This document shows positions 1-5,817 of a DNA stretch of 10,923 nt, piece by piece. The DNA lies in the NCBI RefSeq assembly GCF_030371825.1, contig NZ_JAUDDM010000021.1. One strand, 5' to 3'. How positions within the stretch are numbered: position 1 is the first letter of the stretch; each line of letters opens with the position of its first letter. Under the pieces are notes generated by a model. The model was not told the origin of the DNA. It made no database searches and saw nothing but the letters and a program-made list of their open reading frames with translations. A program made the translations under genes and the position numbers. Source of the stretch: Collinsella sp944321445 (GTDB lineage Bacteria > Actinomycetota > Coriobacteriia > Coriobacteriales > Coriobacteriaceae).

Positions 1-31
1 CAAAGTGCACGTGCTGCAGGTTGTTGACAAT

Positions 32-37
32 GGGAGG
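32..37 (+). promoter_or_regulatory. Ribosome binding site deciding the start of the LRR/SLH gene
   Basis: GGGAGG ends four bases before the ATG at 42. It overlaps the in-frame ATG at 30 and so argues against that codon and the TTG at 21 as the true start. The spacing is a little short but usable. Confidence 0.6.
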
Positions 38-41
38 ATGC

Positions 42-3000
42 ATGAGATCCATAATCTTCAAACCATGGCGGGCGGTGACGACGGCGCTTTTGGCGTGTGC
101 CCTCTGCCTCGTTGCCCTGACCATAGCTGCTCCACGGTTGGCATATGCCGAGGGGCCGGTATACGGCCTGTGGCTGGATGCCGACAACGGGTCTGTTGCT
201 GGAAAACTTGTTGCCTGCGATAGTGCGGGAAAGCAGGTAGAAGGACCTGCCCCCACTTGGAATACGGTGACCGATCTGTTTGTCGGCCGCGAGACTGTGC
301 CCGCGTACGCGTTCATGTGGAAGATGAACGGGGACCCCGGCGTGGATTATGTCGAGGCTCCCAATGTCACCTCCATCACCTGTTTGGATAGCTGCACTAC
401 ACTCGAGGAGTGCGCATTCTGGCCGACCGCCGACGAAGACGAAGGCTATTATTCGCTCGACAAGGTTGAGCACCTGACGCTTTCCAAGAACACGGTCAAC
501 GTCGACAACAGGACGTTGTCGACCATGTCCGATGGGGTGAGCGTGAGCGTTGCCGAGGGTAACCCGCATTTTGTGATGGACGGAGATGCACTATATCGCG
601 TCATCAACGATGCCGACCTGGCGATCTATCCCGACTTCATGGTGGATGATGGACTGATCGAAGCCGGCAAGGGCCAGGTGGAGCTCGTGCTGTGGAATAG
701 CGCCGCCGGTTCGATCACGGCCGAAGCCTTCCATGAGAACACGGTGTCTATCGCGCCGTATGCCATGTGCGGCACCGCTGCAACTTCAATCGCGCTTCCG
801 AATACGGTGCTCTGCGTCGGCACGTATGCATTTTCCGATAGCTCTCAGCTTGCGAGCCTTTCCATTCCTGCGAGTGTCGAGCTGCTTGCCTACGATTACT
901 ATGATCGCGGCGATGCATATTGGTCGGCAGGCAATGTGACCGACGGCTCGACACGGGTGCGCTTTGATGTCGACGACGAGAATGAAAGCTACATGGATTT
1001 CAATGGCGCGCTGTATGATGGGTCCGGAATGACGTTGCTCAACTGGCAGCATGCTTCCGGCGAGGTCGCTGTACCCGATGGCGTGCGTGCTGTCGGCGTT
1101 GTCGCGTTTCGCGGCAGCGGGGTCACAAAGGCAACCTTACCGATGAGCGTGGAGCGCGTTTGCAATATGGCGTTTTCTGACTGCGCCCAGCTCAGCGTTA
1201 TTAATATTATGAATCCCGCTGGCCTCTCAGCGCAGGAGCTGACGAACCAATCGTTCGGCTACGGTCAGACCATCACCATCAACGTGCCTCCGAGCGCTTA
1301 CGATGTGAGCGTGGATCGGATTGTGTACCCCGGGGATCCGAGCACGGAGCATTTGACAATCAATGCGCTGCATAGCTACGCGCGCCTGGTTTCTTTCCAG
1401 AATGACGAGTATGAGCTTGTGGCTTGCGACGAGGACGGTGCCATTCTTGAAGGAGGAGAGACGCCCGATCCTCAGACGGTGACCGATCTGTTTATCGGCT
1501 GCGATATTCCTGATTATGCGTTTATGCAGACTTTTCAGGGGGACAAAAGTACACTGCCCTCGGTGGACACGATCGTCTTGACTGAGGGATGTACGGCCAT
1601 CGGATCGGATGCATTTTCGTGGGATGAGGACGAGCGCAACTGCCTGCCGCATCTCTCCACGATTCGCTTCGAGGCAAATCCCTCGTTGGTTTTGAGATCG
1701 TTTACGAGCATTCAGCCCGTGTCATTCGAGGTGGGAGAGGGTTGCACGGCGTATGCTGCCGAGAACGGTGCCCTGCTCACTGCCGATAAGACGGAATTGA
1801 TCAATTGGACGTCGGCTGTCGACTCGGTAACGCTTCCTGTATCGGTGAAGACGGTATGGCCGTTTGCGATGTATCGCTCCGAAGCATCTGCCATCACGGT
1901 ACCCGAGGGCGTGGTGTCTATCGGACAGTCCGCGTTCGGCGCTTGCGCTCGGCTCGCCACGATCAGCCTGCCCGCTAGCGTCGTCGATCTTGCGTACGAT
2001 ATGGAGGCTCCGGAAGACAGCCCATACACGTATGCCGGTTTGATTGTTGCGGGGTCTGATGCAGCGGCGGTCACAGTCGATGAGGATAACCCCTTTGTTG
2101 CGAGTGACGAGAAGGGCTCGCTGTACAGCAAGGATCGCTCCCATCTTCTGTTTAGGCCCGTGACGAATGACCAAATCATCTTGGTGCCGGAGGGCGTTAC
2201 GCACATCGAGGCAAGCGCCATAAACGGAGAGTTTGCTGATGAGGTCATGTTCCCCTCGACGTTGCGCTTTATCGGGCAGGCGGGCGTTCATGATCTTGAC
2301 GATGTAAAGGTGACATTTACCTCTGAGGAGCCTCCCGAGCTCGGGCTCGTGGCTATCGATCTTGCCGGTGTTTCAGAAATCCACGTGCCCGTTGGAACAA
2401 AAGAAGCGTATACCGAATCCCTGTCGCAATTAGGTGGTGAGCTGCCGAACATCATCGACGACGTCGAGGTGGACGATCCCGTTCCCGTTCCGGATCCAGA
2501 TCCAACGCCTGTGCCCGATCCCGAGCCTGATGCTCCGGTGAATATTCCTGAAACCGAAGGTGGAGCGGTTTCGGTCGATTCCGTGCCTGTCGGCGAGACG
2601 GCGATCGTTGTGGCAGAGCCCGATCCAGGGCAGGAGGTTCGCGAGGTCATCGTCACCGATGCTGAAGGCAACGTGGTGGACGTCACGATCAATGATGACG
2701 GCACGTATGCGTTCGAGATGCCCGAGGGCGGCGTTACGGTGAGGGTTGCTTTTGGCTGCGATGGCGGCGATCTGTGCGGGACGCATCGCTTTGGGGACGT
2801 CGATCAGAGCCAGTGGTATCACGATGCTGTCGATTGGGCAATTGAGTCTGGTGCCATGAGCGGCTATGCCGATCGTGATGAATTCGGTCCCGAAGATACG
2901 CTTACCCGTGCGCAGCTGGCGGCAATTGCCTTCAACTTGGCTGGCAAGCCGCGGGTTGAAGGATCTGCAGATTTCTCCGACCTTGAAGACGGCGCATGGT

Positions 3001-3353
3001 ATGCGAATCCAGTGGCCTGGGCTGTGCAGGAGGGATTGTTCTCCGGATACGATGACTCCGACTTGTTCGGTCCAAACGATGGGCTCACCCGCGAGCAGGC
3101 TGCGGTCGTCCTTATGCGTTGGGCGGAATTGATGGGACTCGATACCTCGGCGCGCGTTGACCTTTCAGCCTATCCGGATGCTGCCGATACATCTGGCTGG
3201 GCGGAAGACGCGCTCTCCTGGGCAGTTGCATCGGGCGTTCTTAACGGTTTTGAGGCCGAGGACGGTACGCGTTCGCTCGCGCCACAGGTTGTCTGCAGCC
3301 GTGCTCAGATAGCAGCGCTTCTCATGAACTGGTTCGAGAGCATCGATCAATAG
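42..3353 (+). CDS. BspA-like leucine-rich repeat surface protein with three SLH domains
   Basis: Secreted, wall-anchored 1103-residue protein. A signal peptide occupies residues 1-36 (basic MRSIIFKPWR start, hydrophobic core, cleavage after AYA). The ectodomain (about 40-800) is built of LRR_5/BspA-type repeats, recognisable by recurring 'I/V-AF-L-I-LP-SV' units, for example VVSIGQSAFGACARLATISL. It appears internally duplicated: LVACDSAG...TVTDLFVG near residue 55 recurs as LVACDEDG...TVTDLFIG near 463, and the similarity continues to the AYD at the end of each half. An Asp/Pro-rich linker (about 812-832) leads to a beta-type domain ending YAFEMPEGGVTVRVAF, a Cys906/Cys912 pair, and three SLH domains whose core motifs are LTRAQ (954-958), LTREQ (1015-1019) and CSRAQ (1085-1089). 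SLH domains bind secondary cell-wall polymer; BspA-like proteins often act in adhesion. The ATG at 42 is chosen because GGGAGG lies at 32-37 and the signal peptide begins there; TTG at 21 or ATG at 30 are alternatives. The ligand is unknown. Confidence 0.9.
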   Translation: MRSIIFKPWRAVTTALLACALCLVALTIAAPRLAYAEGPVYGLWLDADNGSVAGKLVACDSAGKQVEGPAPTWNTVTDLFVGRETVPAYAFMWKMNGDPGVDYVEAPNVTSITCLDSCTTLEECAFWPTADEDEGYYSLDKVEHLTLSKNTVNVDNRTLSTMSDGVSVSVAEGNPHFVMDGDALYRVINDADLAIYPDFMVDDGLIEAGKGQVELVLWNSAAGSITAEAFHENTVSIAPYAMCGTAATSIALPNTVLCVGTYAFSDSSQLASLSIPASVELLAYDYYDRGDAYWSAGNVTDGSTRVRFDVDDENESYMDFNGALYDGSGMTLLNWQHASGEVAVPDGVRAVGVVAFRGSGVTKATLPMSVERVCNMAFSDCAQLSVINIMNPAGLSAQELTNQSFGYGQTITINVPPSAYDVSVDRIVYPGDPSTEHLTINALHSYARLVSFQNDEYELVACDEDGAILEGGETPDPQTVTDLFIGCDIPDYAFMQTFQGDKSTLPSVDTIVLTEGCTAIGSDAFSWDEDERNCLPHLSTIRFEANPSLVLRSFTSIQPVSFEVGEGCTAYAAENGALLTADKTELINWTSAVDSVTLPVSVKTVWPFAMYRSEASAITVPEGVVSIGQSAFGACARLATISLPASVVDLAYDMEAPEDSPYTYAGLIVAGSDAAAVTVDEDNPFVASDEKGSLYSKDRSHLLFRPVTNDQIILVPEGVTHIEASAINGEFADEVMFPSTLRFIGQAGVHDLDDVKVTFTSEEPPELGLVAIDLAGVSEIHVPVGTKEAYTESLSQLGGELPNIIDDVEVDDPVPVPDPDPTPVPDPEPDAPVNIPETEGGAVSVDSVPVGETAIVVAEPDPGQEVREVIVTDAEGNVVDVTINDDGTYAFEMPEGGVTVRVAFGCDGGDLCGTHRFGDVDQSQWYHDAVDWAIESGAMSGYADRDEFGPEDTLTRAQLAAIAFNLAGKPRVEGSADFSDLEDGAWYANPVAWAVQEGLFSGYDDSDLFGPNDGLTREQAAVVLMRWAELMGLDTSARVDLSAYPDAADTSGWAEDALSWAVASGVLNGFEAEDGTRSLAPQVVCSRAQIAALLMNWFESIDQ

Positions 3354-3359
3354 ATCTTA

Positions 3360-3395
3360 GTGCCCCGTTCGGTATTTTCATGCCGGGCGGGGCAC
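3360..3395 (+). terminator. Hairpin after the LRR/SLH gene, probable terminator
   Basis: GTGCCCCG at 3360-3367 pairs with CGGGGCAC at 3388-3395. Including two G-T pairs the stem extends inward to 13 bp around a 10-nt loop. It starts seven bases after the stop codon. The following bases (gtctta) are not a clean T tract, so termination efficiency is uncertain, but position and stem strength fit. Confidence 0.65.
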
Positions 3396-3429
3396 GTCTT
3401 ACGTGCATAGCGGGGATTCGCCTGATGGT

Positions 3430-3454
3430 GGTCGATGAGTGCGCTCCCATTGCA
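3430..3454 (-). repeat. 25-bp motif, copy A
   Basis: Read on the minus strand it starts TGCAATGGGAG and ends TCATCGACC. It is the most diverged of four copies. Copy B starts exactly 50 bp further right in the same orientation. Confidence 0.7.
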
Positions 3455-3479
3455 TTTTTTCGTGCAGGATCGGTTCCAT

Positions 3480-3504
3480 GGTCAATGACCTCACTCCCAT
3501 TGCA
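3480..3504 (-). repeat. 25-bp motif, copy B
   Basis: On the minus strand it starts TGCAATGGGAG and ends TCATTGACC. Within it CAATG and CATTG form a short dyad with 10 bases between, as a protein-binding site might. Confidence 0.75.
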
Positions 3505-3514
3505 AATGAAGATA

Positions 3515-3546
3515 CCGAATTAGATTCGGGTTAACATAATATGTTA
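3515..3546. promoter_or_regulatory. Two adjacent dyads in the centre of the inverted-repeat element
   Basis: CCGAAT/ATTCGG (3515-3520 and 3524-3529, 3-base spacer) is followed at once by TAACATA/TATGTTA (3532-3538 and 3540-3546, 1-base centre). They are the most AT-rich bases in the neighbourhood. They could be an operator or a small promoter, but no flanking gene start lies close by. Confidence 0.3.
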
Positions 3547-3656
3547 TGCATTTCGGCTCAGCTCGTTCATTGGGGTTCTGTGGGCACGAATATGAACGCA
3601 TATCCGTCTCCAAAAGGAGAAATCAACCTCTCAAAGCGCTGATTTCCGCGACGATT

Positions 3657-3681
3657 TGCAATGGGAGTGGGGTCATTGACC
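3657..3681 (+). repeat. 25-bp motif, copy C
   Basis: Starts TGCAATGGGAG and ends TCATTGACC, on the plus strand. It is the inverted counterpart of copy B. Copy D starts exactly 50 bp to the right. Confidence 0.75.
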
Positions 3682-3706
3682 GCGGCACCGATTCTGCGCG
3701 CGCGTT

Positions 3707-3731
3707 TGCAATGGGAGTGAACTCATTGACC
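3707..3731 (+). repeat. 25-bp motif, copy D
   Basis: Starts TGCAATGGGAG and ends TCATTGACC, differing from copy C only in the three bases in the middle. It is the counterpart of copy A in the opposite arm. Confidence 0.75.
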
Positions 3732-3851
3732 GCCTTCGACGCTGCGTCTTTGGCGCAGCTTTCCGATCGGCCACCTTCGCTGCTCCTGGCATGCACCCAC
3801 CGCACATTCCATCCAACTGATAGACGATTCGATAACTTGACGCCGCCCCGT

Positions 3852-3880
3852 TTGGGCCAATGCGTCCGCAACGCTACAAT
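3852..3880 (+). promoter_or_regulatory. Candidate sigma-70-type promoter of glmM
   Basis: TTGGGC (3852-3857), a 17-base spacer and TACAAT (3875-3880) give a fair match to the housekeeping consensus. Transcription would start near 3887, leaving a leader of about 85 bases. A TTGACG at 3837-3842 is a better -35 by sequence but is 32 bases from the -10 and so does not fit it. Confidence 0.5.
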
Positions 3881-3887
3881 AGAGCCG

Positions 3888-3901
3888 CTGGCGTACGCCA
3901 G
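3888..3901. promoter_or_regulatory. 14-bp perfect palindrome at the predicted glmM transcription start
   Basis: CTGGCGTACGCCAG is identical to its reverse complement and begins seven bases after the -10. This is a usual place for a repressor operator. In RNA it could also fold as a 5-bp stem with a GUAC loop. Confidence 0.4.
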
Positions 3902-3972
3902 TTCACCTTGGCAGGGAGCGCCGCGCGGATTCAACGATCGCGCTGGTCGCAGTTATACACGAAAGGTTCGCT

Positions 3973-5313
3973 ATGAAGTATTTCGGCACCGACGGATTCC
4001 GCGGCGAGGCCAACCAGGGCCTCACGGTGGATCATGCGTTTAAGATCGGCCGCTATGTGGGCTGGTACTACGGTGCGCGCCAGGGCCGCAAGGCCCGCGT
4101 CGTGGTGGGCAAGGACACCCGCCGTTCCAGCTATATGTTCGAGTCCGCGCTGGTCGCGGGCCTCGTTGCGTCCGGCGCCGACGCGTACATGCTGCACGTC
4201 ATCCCCACGCCGGGCGTCGCATACGAGACGGTCGACGGCCGCTTCGACTGCGGCATCATGATCTCGGCCTCGCACAACCCCTACACCGATAACGGCATCA
4301 AGCTCGTGAATGGCGAGGGCTACAAGATGGACGAGGACGTCCTGGAGCTCATCGAGGACTACATCGACGGCAAGTGTGACGTGCCGCTGGCCACGGGCGA
4401 CGCCATCGGCGCCACCATCGACTACATGCAGGGCCGCAACCGCTACATCGCGTTCCTCATCTCCAGCGCTAACTTCTCGCTGCAGGGCGTGAAGGTCGGC
4501 CTCGACTGCGCGAACGGCTCCGCGTCGTCGGTCGCCAAGCCGGTGTTCGACGCCCTGGGCGCCGATGTCCGCGTGATCAACAACAGCCCGGACGGCTTCA
4601 ACATCAACGTCGACTGCGGCTCCACCCACATCGACCGCCTGCGTCGCCATGTGGTCGAGCAGGGCCTGGACGTGGGCTTTGCCTACGACGGCGACGCCGA
4701 CCGCTGCATCGCGGTGGACGAACACGGCAACGTGGTCGATGGCGACCTCATCCTGTACGTGTGCGGCGTGTACCTCAACAAGCACGGCCGCCTCACCGGC
4801 GGCACCGTCGTGCCCACCGTCATGAGCAACTACGGCCTGTTCAAGGCGTTCGACGAGGCACGCCTCACCTACGAGACCACCGCGGTGGGCGACAAGCACG
4901 TGTACGCCTGCATGCGCGCCAACGGCTACAGCTTGGGCGGCGAGCAGTCCGGCCACATCATCTTCGGCGACATCGAGTGCACGGGCGACGGCATCATGAC
5001 CTCGCTGCGCGTGATGGAGGTGCTGCGCGCCGAGCGCGAGACCCTCTCGCAGCTGTGCGCGCCCGTGAAGCTCTACCCGCAGGAGCTCGTCAACGTGCGC
5101 GTGACCGACAAGGATGCCGCCATGAACGACGAGGCCGTTCTCGCCGCGGTGAAGGAGGCCGAGGAGTTCCTGGGCGACCGCGGTCGCGTGCTCGTGCGCG
5201 CGAGCGGCACCGAGCCGCTGGTCCGTACGCTGGCCGAGGCCCCGACCGACGAGCTGTGCCGCGAGGCCAACGCCTTCGTGATCAAGGCTCTGGAGCCCTT
5301 CCGCGCCGAGTAG
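3973..5313 (+). CDS. glmM: Phosphoglucosamine mutase
   Basis: Cytoplasmic enzyme interconverting glucosamine-6-phosphate and glucosamine-1-phosphate, the step before GlmU in UDP-GlcNAc synthesis for peptidoglycan and wall glycans. The 446-residue length is normal for the family. It opens with KYFGTDGFRGEAN. The phosphoserine loop is ISASHNP with catalytic Ser100; the metal loop is DGDADR with Asp239, Asp241 and Asp243; the sugar-binding loop is GEQSGH (323-328), the signature that favours GlmM over other phosphohexomutases; and the phosphate-binding loop is RASGTEP (409-415). The start is supported by GAAAGG six bases upstream and by the family N-terminus. It stands alone, with its own candidate promoter and a strong terminator; glmS and glmU are not in the window. 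GlmM enzymes are activated by phosphorylation of the active serine. A broader phosphoglucomutase/phosphomannomutase role is the less likely alternative. Confidence 0.93.
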   Translation: MKYFGTDGFRGEANQGLTVDHAFKIGRYVGWYYGARQGRKARVVVGKDTRRSSYMFESALVAGLVASGADAYMLHVIPTPGVAYETVDGRFDCGIMISASHNPYTDNGIKLVNGEGYKMDEDVLELIEDYIDGKCDVPLATGDAIGATIDYMQGRNRYIAFLISSANFSLQGVKVGLDCANGSASSVAKPVFDALGADVRVINNSPDGFNINVDCGSTHIDRLRRHVVEQGLDVGFAYDGDADRCIAVDEHGNVVDGDLILYVCGVYLNKHGRLTGGTVVPTVMSNYGLFKAFDEARLTYETTAVGDKHVYACMRANGYSLGGEQSGHIIFGDIECTGDGIMTSLRVMEVLRAERETLSQLCAPVKLYPQELVNVRVTDKDAAMNDEAVLAAVKEAEEFLGDRGRVLVRASGTEPLVRTLAEAPTDELCREANAFVIKALEPFRAE

Positions 5314-5335
5314 CCGGCAGCACAATCGACTGATC

Positions 5336-5363
5336 AAGCCCCGCCCCTCCGGCGGGGCTTTTT
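5336..5363 (+). terminator. Intrinsic terminator of glmM
   Basis: AAGCCCCGCC (5336-5345) pairs perfectly with GGCGGGGCTT (5351-5360) around a 5-base loop, and five T residues run from 5359 to 5363. It lies 22 bases after the stop codon. Confidence 0.92.
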
Positions 5364-5448
5364 CATGGGGAAAGTCGGTTCTCGATTCTGTCTTGGCGGG
5401 TGTAATTCGGCAAACTGGATAGAAATGTCGATTATGCATTTTCCTGGA

Positions 5449-5473
5449 CGCGCGACCGGCGCGCCGGCGCGCG
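5449..5473. repeat. GC-only palindrome with one bulged base
   Basis: CGCGCG-A-CCGGCG pairs with CGCCGG-CGCGCG: a 12-bp stem on each side with a single unpaired A at 5455. The core CCGGCGCGCCGG is a perfect palindrome. It sits just inside the left arm of the larger inverted repeat. Confidence 0.75.
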
Positions 5474-5569
5474 ATTTGGCGTCATACGCCTCCTGTTTGA
5501 GTGGCGAGTCAGGCGTACGTGCGGCGATTTTGGCGTTTGAGGGCACTTGCCCGGTCCGAGCGGGTGCCG

Positions 5570-5590
5570 AAATCCGTCCGGACGGGATTT
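5570..5590. repeat. Palindrome just inside the right arm
   Basis: AAATCCGTCC (5570-5579) pairs with GGACGGGATTT (5580-5590), leaving one unpaired G. It mirrors the position of the GC palindrome inside the left arm. Confidence 0.6.
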
Positions 5591-5737
5591 TAAAAATGCA
5601 TAATCGACATTTCTATCCAGAATCGAAAGAACTGCCTGCAAACAGCTCGCTACGCGGGCGCGCAACTTCCCGAACGTCCTGCTCCGGAAGCACGCCATCT
5701 CCACAGGGTGTTGACCAACCTGTAGCTCGTTTGGAGT

Positions 5738-5768
5738 TTGGCGGCCGCGGGCGCGCGTGCTCTATACT
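5738..5768 (+). promoter_or_regulatory. Weak candidate promoter of the DUF4012 gene
   Basis: TATACT at 5763-5768 is a good -10 hexamer. The best -35 is TTGGCG at 5738-5743 with a 19-base spacer, longer than ideal. Transcription would start about 40 bases before the ATG. Confidence 0.35.
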
Positions 5769-5817
5769 GGCAACGACATAGGGCACGCAAACATGCAGGT
5801 GAAACAGGAGATTTCGC

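Larger units (their letters stand above)
3427..3734. repeat. 308-bp element bounded by 82-bp imperfect inverted repeats
   Basis: The reverse complement of 3427-3508 aligns without gaps to 3653-3734; by hand about 65 of 82 positions match. The arms enclose 144 bp of unrelated, AT-richer sequence. Each arm contains two copies of a 25-bp motif and a partly conserved 25-bp spacer (shared core ACCGAT-CTGC). No transposase frame lies inside, so a MITE-like remnant, a dispersed intergenic repeat or a paired operator array are all possible. Confidence 0.75.
3354..3972. other. Gene-free stretch between the LRR/SLH gene and glmM
   Basis: I see no convincing gene in these 619 bases. The one long plus-strand open frame crosses the repeats and runs into glmM out of frame. 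The stretch holds a terminator hairpin, a large inverted repeat made of paired 25-bp motifs, two AT-rich dyads in its centre (3515-3529 and 3532-3546), a small hairpin GCTGCG/CGCAGC at 3741-3759, and the glmM promoter and leader. A small RNA here cannot be excluded. Confidence 0.6.
5382..5626. repeat. Inverted-repeat element with 28-bp perfect arms
   Basis: The arm at 5415-5442 (starts CTGGATAGAAATG, ends GCATTTT) is the exact reverse complement of 5593-5620. A further 9 bp also match (TCGATTCTG at 5382-5390 against CAGAATCGA at 5618-5626), but on the left they are separated from the arm by 27 extra bases (5391-5417). The 150 bp between the arms contain several smaller hairpins. No protein gene lies inside. 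A MITE-like element or a structured RNA are the main options. Confidence 0.8.
5314..5817. other. Gene-free stretch between glmM and the DUF4012 gene
   Basis: These 504 bases hold the glmM terminator, a hairpin-rich inverted-repeat element (about 5382-5626), and about 190 bases leading to the next gene in which only a weak promoter is visible. Short open frames starting MHNRHFYP run outward from both arms of the inverted repeat. This is because each arm contains the same ATG-bearing sequence, so I do not call them genes. Confidence 0.6.

Noticed and set aside
57..98. Lipoprotein signal (LLAC) in the LRR/SLH protein
   Set aside because: The Cys falls inside the hydrophobic core and the second position does not fit the lipobox. 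A later AYA site and C-terminal SLH anchors explain export and attachment better.
3430..3731. CRISPR array, suggested by evenly spaced 25-bp repeats
   Set aside because: There are only two repeats per orientation, they are inverted between pairs, and the spacers are themselves related. No cas genes are present.
3887..3972. Riboswitch or glmS-type ribozyme in the glmM leader
   Set aside because: The leader is only about 85 bases with no conserved ribozyme core that I can recognise, and the known ribozyme precedes glmS, not glmM.
3546..4043. 165-residue open frame before glmM
   Set aside because: It spans repeat copies C and D and the promoter, then overlaps glmM in another frame. It has no good ribosome binding site and its residues follow the repeats, not a protein family.
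3931..5439. 502-residue open frame antisense to glmM
   Set aside because: It mirrors a GC-rich gene whose third-position G/C suppresses antisense stops. Its product is His/Val/Ala/Asp-rich without recognisable domains, and glmM on the other strand is unmistakable.
5711..5716. TTGACC as the -35 of the DUF4012 promoter
   Set aside because: It lies 46 bases from the only good -10 (TATACT), far beyond a workable spacer.
5595..5781. Small protein starting MHNRHFYP from the right arm, and its mirror from the left arm
   Set aside because: Both starts come from the same inverted-repeat sequence, the continuations differ, and no ribosome binding site precedes them.
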